The notes under the pieces: model-generated
Told to the model about the DNA's origin: nothing
Seen by the model: the letters and a program-made list of their open reading frames with translations, nothing else
The model's database searches: none
Made by a program: the position numbers and the translations under genes
Source: SbD1 sp039679945
GTDB lineage: Bacteria; Desulfobacterota; Syntrophobacteria; Syntrophobacterales; Syntrophobacteraceae
DNA: 64,000 nucleotides
Direction of reading: 5' to 3'
Assembly: GCA_039679945.1 (NCBI GenBank)
Contig: JBDKTY010000067.1
Coordinates: forward strand, 1 to 64,000
Part shown: positions 53,021-61,732 of the stretch, piece after piece
How positions within the stretch are numbered: position 1 is the first letter of the stretch
How the letters are laid out: every line of letters begins with the position of its first letter

Positions 53021-53568
53021 CCATTCCCAACCTGCTGACGCTCAGCCGCATCCTGCTGACCCCCGTATTCGTGTGGCTCGTGCTGGAAAACAGGCTCACT
53101 TCAGCCCTGTTGCTCTTTTTCGTGGCCGGAATGACCGATGCGGCCGACGGGTTCATCGCCCGGTTTTTCGATCAGAAAAGCCGCTTCGGAGCGCACCTGG
53201 ACCCCCTGGCAGACAAGACTCTTTTGGTTACATCTTTTCTCGTGCTGTGCCATGTCGGGCTCATACCCGCATGGCTGGTGATTATCACCGTGGGACGCGA
53301 TCTCATGATCGTGTCCGGTATCTGTACTCTTTACTGCATCGGCGTCAAACTGGAGATGCAGCCCCTTGCCTCCAGCAAGGCGACTACCTTCTTCCAGCTT
53401 TTCACCGTTTTCGTGATGCTCGGCTCCGACCTAGCGCCTCTGCCCGCGTGGATTTATACGGCTTTGTTTTTCGTCACGGCCGGTTTTTCCGTCTACAGCG
53501 GCCTGCGCTACTTCGGCATTGGACGGCAGCTTCTGTTGGAGCATCGGATAGTAAAATCCGGCCAGTAA
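53017..53568 (+). CDS. pgsA: CDP-alcohol phosphatidyltransferase (PgsA-like)
   Basis: 183 residues, about 5 membrane helices, with the family motif DG-x2-AR-x8-G-x3-D-x3-D seen as DGFIARFFDQKSRFGAHLDP followed by LADK. Most likely makes phosphatidylglycerol phosphate from CDP-diacylglycerol and glycerol-3-phosphate, but phosphatidylserine or other CDP-alcohol synthases share the motif. MTIPNLLTLSRI at the N-terminus is typical of PgsA. It is coupled to the exported-protein gene and followed by tRNA-Val. Confidence 0.88.
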   Translation: MTIPNLLTLSRILLTPVFVWLVLENRLTSALLLFFVAGMTDAADGFIARFFDQKSRFGAHLDPLADKTLLVTSFLVLCHVGLIPAWLVIITVGRDLMIVSGICTLYCIGVKLEMQPLASSKATTFFQLFTVFVMLGSDLAPLPAWIYTALFFVTAGFSVYSGLRYFGIGRQLLLEHRIVKSGQ

Positions 53569-53576
53569 TGTTTTTC

Positions 53577-53605
53577 TTGACATACTCCCGCCACGCCGCT
53601 ATAGA
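53577..53605 (+). promoter_or_regulatory. Sigma-70 promoter of the tRNA-Val gene
   Basis: TTGACA (53577-53582), 17-nt spacer, TATAGA (53600-53605). This is the strongest promoter match in the window and sits 15 bp upstream of the mature tRNA. Confidence 0.85.
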
Positions 53606-53619
53606 TCCTAGAGTTTTGT

Positions 53620-53694
53620 AGGCACGTAGCTCAGTGGGAGAGCGCTACCCTGACACGGTAGAAGTCGGCGGTTCAAAACCGCCCGTGCCTACCA
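53620..53694 (+). tRNA. tRNA-Val (anticodon GAC)
   Basis: Cloverleaf checked by hand: acceptor AGGCACG/CGTGCCT (7 bp), D stem GCTC/GAGC, anticodon stem CTACC/GGTAG with loop CTGACAC (anticodon GAC), short variable loop, T stem GGCGG/CCGCC with TTCAAAA, discriminator A and an encoded CCA. Reads Val codons GUC/GUU. Confidence 0.95.
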
Positions 53695-53814
53695 GCGCTT
53701 TTCAGGAAAACAGGAGCGAAATGGTCGGATTTATCCGGCTCGCTGGTTACCCGGACCCGGATCACAGCAGGAAGAGAACATTTCGGCACTGAGGGAAAAA
53801 TTATTTCCGTCCAG

Positions 53815-53850
53815 GGCATCTTTCCAAATGATGGGGGTGCCTTTTTTTGT
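53815..53850 (+). terminator. Intrinsic terminator/possible attenuator upstream of thrS
   Basis: GGCATC (53815-53820) pairs with GGTGCC (53836-53841), an inner CCA/TGG adds pairs, and TTTTTTT follows. It lies 120 bp past tRNA-Val and 50 bp before thrS. Since no promoter is evident between it and thrS, it may act as an attenuator for readthrough into thrS as well as end the tRNA transcript (inference). Confidence 0.7.
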
Positions 53851-53900
53851 TTTCTCCAGTTGCTGCCATGCCCGCGCACGCGAGCGAACAGGAAGTGAAA

Positions 53901-55838
53901 ATGCAATCAGATCAAATTCAGGTCACTTTTCCGGACGGACGGCTTGAAACCGTTCCCAGAGGGATAAGCGTCAAGGAGGTACTCGCCGGGGTAAGGACCT
54001 CCCCGGACGGGTGGGTTGCGGCAAAGCTCAACGGGCAAATGGTGGACCTCGGCAAAACGATCGATGAAGATGCCACCCTGGAAGGCATCAAAACGGGGAC
54101 GGACGCGGCCCTGGAGATCCTTCGTCACAGCGCCTCGCACATTATGGCCGAGGCTGTCAAATCACTTTTTCCGGAGGCGAAGGTTGCCATAGGTCCCGCG
54201 ATCGAAAACGGCTTCTACTACGATTTTGACGTGGAGAGGCCATTCACCCAGGAAGATCTTGAAAAGATCGAGGTCAGGATGCGGGAGATCGTTTCCCAAA
54301 AACTCCCGTTCACCCGTACGGATGTGGCGCGCGAAGAGGCGATCCGGACTTTTTCCGAACAGGGCGAAAAGTACAAGGTGGAACTCCTCAACGATATCCG
54401 GGACCCGATGGTTTCCTATTACCGGCAGGGTAATTTCCTGGATCTGTGCCGCGGCCCGCACATCCCGCACACGGGATTTCTGAAGGCGTTCAAACTTACA
54501 AGCGTCGCGGGCGCGTACTGGCGGGGCGACGAACACAACGCCATGCTCCAGCGCATCTACGGCACCGCCTTTTTCAGCATTGACGATCTCAAGAAGTACC
54601 TGAAGTTCCTTGAGGAGGCCCAGAGGCGCGACCACAGGAAGCTGGGAAAGGAACTCGACCTGTTTTCCTTCTCGGATGAGGTCGGGGCCGGCATGGTCAT
54701 CTACCATCCCAAGGGCGCCCTGATCCGGCACATATTGGAGAGCTTCGAAAAGCGCGAGCACCTGCGCCGCGGATATCATATCGTAATCGGCCCGACCCTG
54801 CTCAAGACCGATCTTTGGAAGAAGTCCGGACATTTCGAGCATTACCGGGAAAACATGTATTTTTCCGAAATCGACGAGCAGTCATACGGCATAAAGCCGA
54901 TGAACTGCCTGTCGCACATGCTGATATACAAGTCGAGGATACGAAGCTATCGTGATCTTCCTCTGCGTTTTTTTGAACTGGGCACGGTGCACAGGCATGA
55001 AAAATCCGGTGTTCTACACGGATTGCTTCGCGTCAGGCAGTTTACCCAGGATGACGCGCACATTTTGTGCATGCCGGACCAGTTGAACCAGGAAATAAAA
55101 GATATTCTTGATTTCGTCATCGAGGTGATGGGGATCTTCGGATTTGCCTACGAGATGGAGATCAGCACCCGTCCCGAGAAATCGATCGGGACGGATGAGG
55201 ATTGGGAGCGCGCGACCAATGCGCTCATGGTGGCGTTGAACGAAAAGGGCCTCCCCTTCCAGATTAACGAGGGAGACGGCGCTTTTTACGGACCGAAGAT
55301 CGATATCAAGCTCAAGGACGCGCTGGACAGGCGCTGGCAGTGCGCGACGATACAATGCGACTTTACGCTTCCCGAGCGCTTCGACCTCAGCTATATCGGG
55401 GCGGACGGCGCGAAACATCGCCCCGTCATGGTCCACCGTGTCATACTGGGTGCTATCGAACGTTTCCTGGGTGTTCTCATCGAGCACTACGCCGGGGCTT
55501 TCCCCGTATGGCTCGCCCCTGTCCAGGCGACGATCGTGACGGTTACGGATTCGCAACTGGATTTCGCGCGGGAGATCAGCCGCCAGCTTCAGGAGCGCGG
55601 GGTTCGGGTCGAAGTTGACATGCGCAGTGAAAAACTGGGCTACAAGATACGCGAGGCCCAGATGCAGAAGGTACCCTATATGCTCGTAATCGGCGACAAA
55701 GAGGTTGCCGAAGGCGCCATCGCCCCGAGAAAGCGCGACGGAACGCAATTGAGTCTCATGAGTCCGACTGAGTTTGCCGATCTGATCGAAAGGGAGTGCC
55801 TTGAAATGAGCAAGGGGCGGGTCGGCCTTGCCATATAG
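53901..55838 (+). CDS. thrS: Threonyl-tRNA synthetase
   Basis: 645 residues, normal length. The domains are an N-terminal TGS domain (QVTFPDGRLETVPRGISVKE), the SAD editing domain (HSASHIMAEAVKSLFPEA, then the HxxxH and CRGPH motifs), the class II catalytic core (MNCLSHMLIYKSRIRSYRDL; Cys zinc ligand in MNC, and FELGTVHRHEKSG) and the anticodon-binding domain (VTDSQLDFAREISRQL). Charges tRNA-Thr. The ATG at 53901 has AGGAAG upstream. It heads the thrS-infC-rpmI-rplT-pheS-pheT order typical of many bacteria. Confidence 0.97.
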   Translation: MQSDQIQVTFPDGRLETVPRGISVKEVLAGVRTSPDGWVAAKLNGQMVDLGKTIDEDATLEGIKTGTDAALEILRHSASHIMAEAVKSLFPEAKVAIGPAIENGFYYDFDVERPFTQEDLEKIEVRMREIVSQKLPFTRTDVAREEAIRTFSEQGEKYKVELLNDIRDPMVSYYRQGNFLDLCRGPHIPHTGFLKAFKLTSVAGAYWRGDEHNAMLQRIYGTAFFSIDDLKKYLKFLEEAQRRDHRKLGKELDLFSFSDEVGAGMVIYHPKGALIRHILESFEKREHLRRGYHIVIGPTLLKTDLWKKSGHFEHYRENMYFSEIDEQSYGIKPMNCLSHMLIYKSRIRSYRDLPLRFFELGTVHRHEKSGVLHGLLRVRQFTQDDAHILCMPDQLNQEIKDILDFVIEVMGIFGFAYEMEISTRPEKSIGTDEDWERATNALMVALNEKGLPFQINEGDGAFYGPKIDIKLKDALDRRWQCATIQCDFTLPERFDLSYIGADGAKHRPVMVHRVILGAIERFLGVLIEHYAGAFPVWLAPVQATIVTVTDSQLDFAREISRQLQERGVRVEVDMRSEKLGYKIREAQMQKVPYMLVIGDKEVAEGAIAPRKRDGTQLSLMSPTEFADLIERECLEMSKGRVGLAI

Positions 55839-56038
55839 CGCGTAGTGCGCGGGCGGGTCGGCCATTATGCTATTTCTTTTCAAAACCTCCCATGCCCCCT
55901 TTTGAAACACGGGGGAAATTGTTAAAAGAGATATTTCGACGTGTGTTTCGGGTTTTCGCCGTCCCGCTTCATGCGCGAGCGGCAATTGATCCTTATGTAA
56001 GACACGAGCCAAGACCTTTAAACAAGGAGGAACAAGCC

Positions 56039-56548
56039 CTGGAGAAACAAGCTAACGTGAACGAAAAAATCCGGGCGCCCGAAGTGCGGGTGATCGGACA
56101 TGACGGACAGCAGTTGGGGATCTTGCCCGTAAGGAAGGCGATGGAGCTGGCTGCCCTGGAGCACCTCGACCTGGTCGAGGTAGCCCCGAACGCCGATCCC
56201 CCTGTTTGCAAGATAATGGATTACGGGAAATTCAAGTACCAGCAGAACAAGCGGACTCAGGAAGCCAAGAAAAAGCAGACGGTAATCCAGGTCAAGGAAA
56301 TCAAGATCCGTCCGAAGACGGATGAGCATGATCTGCTGGTCAAAATTAAACATATCAAGCGCTTTCTCGAGCAAAAAGATAAGGCGAAGATAACAATTCT
56401 TTTTCGCGGGCGTGAGATTGCCTACGCCGACCAGGGATTCAAGGTGCTCGAGCGCATCAGGGACGAACTCAAGGAAGAAATCGTGGTCGAACAGCAGCCG
56501 AAGATGGAGGGCCGCAACCTGATAATGATTCTGGCTCCCAAGACCTAA
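56039..56548 (+). CDS. infC: Translation initiation factor IF-3, probable CTG start
   Basis: About 169 residues. N-domain NEKIRAPEVRVIGHDGQQLG, linker KKKQTVIQVKEIKIRPKTDE, C-domain AKITILFRGREIAYADQG. IF-3 prevents premature subunit joining and rejects non-canonical starts. AAGGAGG (56024-56030) ends 8 nt before the in-frame CTG at 56039, and no ATG lies near; GTG at 56057 would be too close to the conserved core. infC is known to use a rare start (ATT in E. coli), so a CTG start with autoregulation fits. It lies 200 bp after thrS. Confidence 0.9.
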   Translation: MEKQANVNEKIRAPEVRVIGHDGQQLGILPVRKAMELAALEHLDLVEVAPNADPPVCKIMDYGKFKYQQNKRTQEAKKKQTVIQVKEIKIRPKTDEHDLLVKIKHIKRFLEQKDKAKITILFRGREIAYADQGFKVLERIRDELKEEIVVEQQPKMEGRNLIMILAPKT

Positions 56549-56574
56549 AAAATCACCGTGTCTCCCTTAATTTG

Positions 56575-56603
56575 TTGACTCTTCGGCAAGTCCTAAATAA
56601 ACT
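56575..56603 (+). promoter_or_regulatory. Sigma-70 promoter upstream of rpmI-rplT
   Basis: TTGACT (56575-56580), 17-nt spacer, TAAACT (56598-56603). It would start an rpmI-rplT transcript near 56610 with a long leader. Confidence 0.65.
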
Positions 56604-56807
56604 ATGACTTTTGTGCCGTGGTGATTTCGGCGAGGGGTTTGTTTCGCGGTCCGGCCCGGAAACCCTTGCCCTTCTCGGATCGGCCGCCAGCTTGCGCGCT
56701 TTCGAGAAGCCCGTCTTGCATGGGTTTTCTTGCTTTTTTGTCTTGAAAGCACCCCCTCCCTAAAAGGGGTTTAAGTTCTAATTTTGAGCCAACGGAGGAT
56801 ACCTGTA
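56604..56807 (+). promoter_or_regulatory. Structured leader of rpmI-rplT (candidate L20 autoregulatory region)
   Basis: The 204-nt leader contains GGGTTT/AAACCC (56635-56640, 56660-56665), CTTCTCG/CGAGAAG (56671-56677, 56703-56709) and CCCCT/AGGGG shortly before the ribosome-binding site GGAGG. L20 is known to repress this operon through leader RNA in other bacteria, but the sequences are not conserved enough to identify by eye. Confidence 0.45.
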
Positions 56808-57005
56808 ATGCCGAAGATCAAAACCAATCGCGCCGCCGCCAAGCGATTCAAAAAGACCGGAACGGGCAAAATCGTCCGCGCCAAAGCCTTCAAGAGTCAT
56901 ATTTTGACCAAGAAAAGCCCTAAGAGAAAGCGTGGCCTGCGCAGAGATACCGTCGTGAACGCAGTCAGCACGAAGTCGCTCCAGCGGATGCTGCCCTACC
57001 TTTAG
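56808..57005 (+). CDS. rpmI: 50S ribosomal protein L35
   Basis: 65 residues, normal length: MPKIKTNRAAAKRFKKTGTG, then SHILTKKSPKRKRGLRRDTVV and LQRMLPYL. GGAGG precedes the ATG at 56808; an upstream in-frame ATG at 56784 lacks family support. Followed by rplT. Confidence 0.97.
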   Translation: MPKIKTNRAAAKRFKKTGTGKIVRAKAFKSHILTKKSPKRKRGLRRDTVVNAVSTKSLQRMLPYL

Positions 57006-57015
57006 ACAGGTATGG

Positions 57016-57035
57016 GGCGGGCCCTGCAGCCCGCC
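57016..57035. other. Hairpin between rpmI and rplT
   Basis: GGCGGGC (57016-57022) and GCCCGCC (57029-57035) with a 6-nt loop CCTGCA and no T-run. May be part of the translational control of the two ribosomal-protein genes. Confidence 0.4.
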
Positions 57036-57103
57036 GATTCATCCGAAGACTGCATGAACGATCCCATTGCCGTTGAGTTATTAGATATTGACAGGAGATT
57101 CCA

Positions 57104-57457
57104 ATGCCCAGAGTAAAAAAGGCGGTGAAGTCGCGCGAGAGGCGCAAGAAGGTTCTAACCGCTGCCAAGGGATACCGCGGTGGCCGCGGCACCCTGATCC
57201 GTTCCGCCCTTGAGACAGTACAACGCGCACTCAAATTCGCCTACCGTGACCGTAAGGTTAAGAAGCGCGAATTCCGCAGCCTTTGGATAATGCGCATAAA
57301 CGCCGCGGTACGCGAGCACGATTTGAGCTATTCCCGGTTTATCAACGGCTTGAAAAAAGCCAACGTCGATCTTGACCGCAAAGCGCTGGCCAACCTCGCT
57401 GTAAACAACCCGGAAGCATTTGCCGAATTGGCGAAAATTGCGAAAGAAGCCGCGTAG
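57104..57457 (+). CDS. rplT: 50S ribosomal protein L20
   Basis: 117 residues: MPRVKKAVKSRERRKKVLTA, GYRGGRGTLIRSALETVQRA, then the globular C-domain RSLWIMRINAAVREHDLSYS. Binds 23S rRNA early in 50S assembly and represses its own operon in other bacteria. AGGAG precedes the ATG. It ends 3 bp before pheS. Confidence 0.98.
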   Translation: MPRVKKAVKSRERRKKVLTAAKGYRGGRGTLIRSALETVQRALKFAYRDRKVKKREFRSLWIMRINAAVREHDLSYSRFINGLKKANVDLDRKALANLAVNNPEAFAELAKIAKEAA

Positions 57458-57460
57458 AAA

Positions 57461-58471
57461 ATGAAAGAGGCAGTTCAAAATCTCCTCGACTCGGCTTCCC
57501 GCGAGGTGTCCGGACTGGGAGAAGACCCGAAGGCCCTGGATCTTGCCAGGATACGCTTCCTGGGCAGAAAGGGCGAACTGGCGCAACTCTTCAAACAACT
57601 CGGGCAAACACCGGAGCAGGAACGCCGCGAAGCCGGCAGGCTGCTTAATGAAGCCAAATCCCGGCTCGAATCGATCTTTTCCGACGCGGCCGAGAGAATA
57701 GAAAAACAGGCAGCCGGCAGGCGCGAAGCTATCGATGTGACCGTTCCGGGAAGACTGCCTCCCGCGGGACGTTTGCACCCGATAACCCAGGTCGCCCTTG
57801 AAATCACCCGGATCTTCAACTGGCTCGGGTTCGAGGCGGTCGAAGGTCCCGAGATCGAGCTGGACTACTACAATTTCGAAGCCCTCAATATCCCGCGGGA
57901 CCACCCTGCCCGCGACATGCAGGACACCTTTTACATCTCCGAAGACGTCGTGTTGCGCACCCATACATCCCCTCTCCAGGTAAGGGTGATGGAGAAGCGC
58001 CGACCGCCGATCCGCATCATCGCCCCGGGCCGGACCTACCGTTGCGATTCCGATGTGACCCATACGCCCATGTTTCACCAGGTCGAGGGCCTGATGGTGG
58101 GAGAGGGAATTTCCTTCGGCGATTTGAAAGGCATTCTCACCACTTTTGTCCACCAGATGTTCGGGCCCAACGTCGGATTGCGTTTCCGGCCAAGCTTTTT
58201 CCCTTTCACCGAACCGAGCGCCGAGGTGGACATCCAGTGCGTGATGTGCCATGGGCAGGGATGTCGTGTCTGCTCGCAAACGGGATGGCTGGAAATACTC
58301 GGGTCCGGAATGGTTGACCCCGCGGTATATAAATACGTGGACTACGACCCTGAAAAGGTGACGGGGTTTGCCTTCGGCATGGGGATCGAACGCATCGCCA
58401 TGCTGAAGCTGGGAATTGACGACCTGCGTCTTTTTTATGAAAACGACCTCCGGTTCCTGAGCCAATTCTGA
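57461..58471 (+). CDS. pheS: Phenylalanyl-tRNA synthetase alpha subunit
   Basis: 336 residues. An N-terminal coiled coil of about 90 residues is followed by the class II core: GRLHPITQVALEITRIFNWL, HTSPLQVRVM, GRTYRCDSDVTHTPMFHQVE, RPSFFPFTEPSAEVDIQC and GFAFGMGIERIAMLKLGIDD. A CxxC pair (CVMC, CRVC) in the last third is typical. Works as an alpha2beta2 enzyme with PheT. The start is the ATG just after the rplT stop. The 192-bp gap to pheT has no gene. Confidence 0.97.
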   Translation: MKEAVQNLLDSASREVSGLGEDPKALDLARIRFLGRKGELAQLFKQLGQTPEQERREAGRLLNEAKSRLESIFSDAAERIEKQAAGRREAIDVTVPGRLPPAGRLHPITQVALEITRIFNWLGFEAVEGPEIELDYYNFEALNIPRDHPARDMQDTFYISEDVVLRTHTSPLQVRVMEKRRPPIRIIAPGRTYRCDSDVTHTPMFHQVEGLMVGEGISFGDLKGILTTFVHQMFGPNVGLRFRPSFFPFTEPSAEVDIQCVMCHGQGCRVCSQTGWLEILGSGMVDPAVYKYVDYDPEKVTGFAFGMGIERIAMLKLGIDDLRLFYENDLRFLSQF

Positions 58472-58663
58472 CCCTGAAGAGCATCCGGGGATGCAAGCAC
58501 ATTTGAAACTGCCATGATCGCCATTCCCGGGCCGGGGTGGCGTTTTGTGTACCATTGCGAAGCTGCATGCAGGATATTTGCTCGCGGTTATCGGGGAGTT
58601 TGACAGGTCTGGTTACAAAGAATCTCACAGCAACCGCACTTACGATATAGCCTTGGATTAAAC

Positions 58664-61069
58664 ATGCTTATTAGTCTCAAATGGCTCTCTGACTATGTAG
58701 AGTGCCACCTGCCGCCCCGGGAGCTGGCCGATGGCCTGACCATGACGGGTCTGGAGGCCGAGGGCCTCTGGCACCGCTACCCTCATCTGAAAGATGTCAT
58801 CACGGTCCGGATAGAGTCGATCGCGCCTCATCCGAACGCCGACCGGTTGAGCATATGTTCCGTTTCCAGCGGGAACAGCGTCTACAGGGTGGTTTGCGGA
58901 GCGCCCAACGCTCGCGCGGGCGAAATCGTCCCCCTTGCGACGGACGGGGCCGAACTCCCTTCGGGTCAGGTCCGGAAGACTTCGATACGCGGCGAGGCAT
59001 CCGACGGGATGCTGTGCTCCGAGAAAGAACTCGATCTCGGAGAGGACCGGAGCGGGATATGGCTGCTGCCACCCGACACGCCGGTCGGGGTGACGCTGGA
59101 TAAGGCCCTCGGTATAGAGGACGTGCTGCTGGAGATAGGCATTACTCCAAACCGCGGCGACTGCCTCTCCATGATAGGGGTCGCGCGCGAAACCGCTTCC
59201 CTGTGCGGGACCGCCGTAAAATATCCCGCGGTATCCCTCGAAGACACCGGGCCTCCCATAGAGACTCTGGCATCCGTCACAATCGATGACCCTGCCGGGT
59301 GCCCGCGCTACACCGCCCGCCTGATTCGGGGCGTCAAAATCGGACCTTCGCCCGAATGGCTCAGGAGCCGGATTGAGGCAGTAGGCCTGCGTTCCATCAA
59401 CAACATAGTGGATGTGACCAACTTTGTGATGATGGAACTGGGGCAGCCGCTGCATGCCTTCGATTTCAACAGGGTCCGCGAGCACGGGATCGTCGTTCGA
59501 AAAGCATCGCCCGGCGAGAAGTTCACGACACTTGACGGCGTGGAGCGTGAATTGCCGGAAGGCACGGTCCTCATCTGCGACGGTGTCGGACCGGTGGCTA
59601 TCGGCGGCATCATGGGCGGGCTCAATTCCGAAATCTCACCCGACACCACGGACGTGTTGATTGAAAGCGCCTACTTTCAACCGCTTTCCATCCGCCGGAG
59701 CAGCAAGAAGCTTGGTCTCAAAACGGAGTCAAGCTACCGGTTCGAGCGTGGAATAGACCCCGAGGGTGTCCTTCGCGCCCTGGACCGCGCGGCTCGACTC
59801 ATGCAAGAGGTGGGCGGAGGTGTCATCGCTTCGGGAAGAATAGACGCCTACCCCCAAAAGCTGGAGTTCCCGGTGCTGACCCTGAGGGTCGACGCCGCGA
59901 ACCGTTTTCTTGGGACGAACCTCTCCCGCGCCGAAATGCAGCGAGTTCTCGAGAGCATCGAGATTCGCGTGGAACCGCTGGACACTAACAGCCTCAAGGT
60001 TCTGGTCCCGTCCTTTCGACCGGACATCACAAGGGAAGTGGACCTTTTCGAGGAGATCGCCCGCCTTTCCGGTTATGATGCTATTCCGGTCACGAGCCCC
60101 GCGGTTGTCGCGGAATCCGCGTCCGCCAATCCGCACCAGGCGGCAAGGCACGATATCAAGCGGCTCCTCGCCAGTGCGGGCTTCTTCGAGGTCATCAACT
60201 ACTCTTTTATTTCCCTCGAATCTCTTAAGAAGCTCCGGTACGCGGAAGGTGACCCCAGGCTCAATCCCGTAAGGCTCAGGAATCCGCTCAGCGATGAGCA
60301 GGCTGTCATGCGCACAAGCCTCATTCCGGGTCTTCTCATGAATGCCCGGTACAATTTCGATCGCCGGTCCGAGGACCTTCGGATTTTCGAGCTGAGCAAG
60401 GTATTTCTGCCCCGTGAAGGGGAACTGCTGGCGAACGAACCTCACCACATCGCCGGCGCGATGGCCGGCCGGCGGGTTTCGCAGCTTCTCCACGGCAAGG
60501 ATGAGGAGATCGACTACGCCGATGTCAAGGGTGTGGTGGAAAGCGTTCTCAACTTCCTGAGAATCAACGGCGCCAGGTTCAGAGCCGAGGCGATTCCTCC
60601 CTGGCTGGATCAATATGCATCCGCTTCCATATTCGTTGGCGACGAGCGCGTTGGGGAACTGGGCGGAATACATCCCGAGGTAGCCGAAAGCTTCGATCTC
60701 AAGCGTGCCGTATACATTTTCCGGCTCAACTTCGAGCGGCTCTTTGCTCTGAAGGGTCCGGAACCTTTCTTCGCGAGCCTGCCGAAGTTTCCGGCGGTCG
60801 CCCGTGACATGGCCCTGGTTGCCGCCGAGAAGCTGCCGGTGGAAGAGCCGCTTGACTTCATAGCGAACTTGAAGGAGCCTTTGCTCGAAAGCGTGGCTAT
60901 CTTTGATATATTCCGGAGCGAACAACTCGGAGCCGATAAAAAAAGTGTAGGATATCGACTCACATACCGTGCACCCGACCGAAGCCTCACTGACGAAGAA
61001 GTGAATGTTATTCACGAAAAGCTCGTCAAAAGGATGGTCGATAGATTTGGGGTATCCCTGAGGCAGTAG
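58664..61069 (+). CDS. pheT: Phenylalanyl-tRNA synthetase beta subunit
   Basis: 801 residues, normal length. An N-terminal EMAP/tRNA-binding domain begins MLISLKWLSDYVECHLPPRE and has VCGAPNARAG; B1-B5 domains follow (NRGDCLSMIGVARE; FEIARLSGYDAIPV-like EEIARLSGYDAI). The catalytic-like domain and the C-terminal FDX-ACB anticodon domain (KFPAVARDMALVAAEKLPVE) complete it. Binds tRNA-Phe and edits misacylated tRNA. The ribosome-binding site is weak. A PilZ-like gene follows after 10 bp. Confidence 0.97.
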   Translation: MLISLKWLSDYVECHLPPRELADGLTMTGLEAEGLWHRYPHLKDVITVRIESIAPHPNADRLSICSVSSGNSVYRVVCGAPNARAGEIVPLATDGAELPSGQVRKTSIRGEASDGMLCSEKELDLGEDRSGIWLLPPDTPVGVTLDKALGIEDVLLEIGITPNRGDCLSMIGVARETASLCGTAVKYPAVSLEDTGPPIETLASVTIDDPAGCPRYTARLIRGVKIGPSPEWLRSRIEAVGLRSINNIVDVTNFVMMELGQPLHAFDFNRVREHGIVVRKASPGEKFTTLDGVERELPEGTVLICDGVGPVAIGGIMGGLNSEISPDTTDVLIESAYFQPLSIRRSSKKLGLKTESSYRFERGIDPEGVLRALDRAARLMQEVGGGVIASGRIDAYPQKLEFPVLTLRVDAANRFLGTNLSRAEMQRVLESIEIRVEPLDTNSLKVLVPSFRPDITREVDLFEEIARLSGYDAIPVTSPAVVAESASANPHQAARHDIKRLLASAGFFEVINYSFISLESLKKLRYAEGDPRLNPVRLRNPLSDEQAVMRTSLIPGLLMNARYNFDRRSEDLRIFELSKVFLPREGELLANEPHHIAGAMAGRRVSQLLHGKDEEIDYADVKGVVESVLNFLRINGARFRAEAIPPWLDQYASASIFVGDERVGELGGIHPEVAESFDLKRAVYIFRLNFERLFALKGPEPFFASLPKFPAVARDMALVAAEKLPVEEPLDFIANLKEPLLESVAIFDIFRSEQLGADKKSVGYRLTYRAPDRSLTDEEVNVIHEKLVKRMVDRFGVSLRQ

Positions 61070-61079
61070 TGAGGTCGTC

Positions 61080-61463
61080 ATGGCAGAAAAAGAAGCTCAG
61101 CCGGGGAAAGACGCCGGCGCGGGAAGAAAGCCGCCCTGTGAAGTTACTTTTCATGTGGGGGACCAGCCGTTCACGGGTACATCCATTCATTTCAGCGAGC
61201 GCGGCATCCTGGTGATGTCCAAGACCCCCGCTCCCCTCAACGCCAAGCTCAAATTGATACTTCAGTTTCCGGGCTTCAAGAACGCGCTGGAGCTGAAAGG
61301 GGAAGTGGTTTGGAGCAACATCTACGGGGCCGGAGATTCGCTCTCGCCCAAGGGAATGGGCGTGAAGTTCATGAATGTCGAACGGGATATGGAACGGCTG
61401 CTGGCGGAGCTTGCCACGCAGTACGAGTGCGCGGGAAGCGTATACAGTTGCTATTACACCTGA
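61080..61463 (+). CDS. PilZ-like domain protein
   Basis: 127 residues, one PilZ-type beta barrel: SIHFSERGILVMSKTPAPLN and KGEVVWSNIYGAGDSLSPKG, then MGVKFMNVERDMERLLAEL. The c-di-GMP-binding RxxxR motif is not present at the N-terminus (GRKPPCEV only) and DxSxxG is replaced by HFSERG, so binding is doubtful. It resembles the TIGR02266 PilZ-like group of deltaproteobacteria. GAGGT precedes the ATG, 10 bp after pheT. Confidence 0.8.
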   Translation: MAEKEAQPGKDAGAGRKPPCEVTFHVGDQPFTGTSIHFSERGILVMSKTPAPLNAKLKLILQFPGFKNALELKGEVVWSNIYGAGDSLSPKGMGVKFMNVERDMERLLAELATQYECAGSVYSCYYT

Positions 61464-61611
61464 TCGGATCACGGGCGAGACGCCGGTGCAAGCATCCGCC
61501 CTTGACCCGAACCGCCCATGAAAGCCGCCGATGTAATTGCATTTCTTCCCGGGTCAGACAAAAGTTCGATCCGGGAAAATTGTTTATGGGGAGCCAGCTC
61601 ACAGGCGCCTA

Positions 61612-61731
61612 ATACGGAATTGCGTTCAAGATGAATCTTTCCCGAGAGTGACGGCGCCGATGAGAATTGGCTCCACCCTTCGATACCTCACGGCGAACGG
61701 GAGACGTATCATCTTGAACGCGAAATAGTAT
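61612..61731. repeat. Diverged 120-bp MITE-like element, copy 3
   Basis: Begins ATACGGAATTGCGTTCAAGA and ends TCTTGAACGCGAAATAGTAT; the inner CACCCTTCGATACCTCA and GGCGAACGGG are kept. The middle is diverged from copies 1 and 2. Copy 4 follows one base later. Confidence 0.7.
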
Positions 61732-61732
61732 A

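Noticed and set aside
53695..53900. T-box leader for thrS
   Set aside because: No T-box core sequence seen, and T-boxes are rare outside Gram-positives; only a terminator is supported.
57155..58555. Long open frame antisense to rplT/pheS
   Set aside because: Shadow of two certain genes.
59729..61081. Long open frame antisense to pheT
   Set aside because: Shadow of a certain gene.
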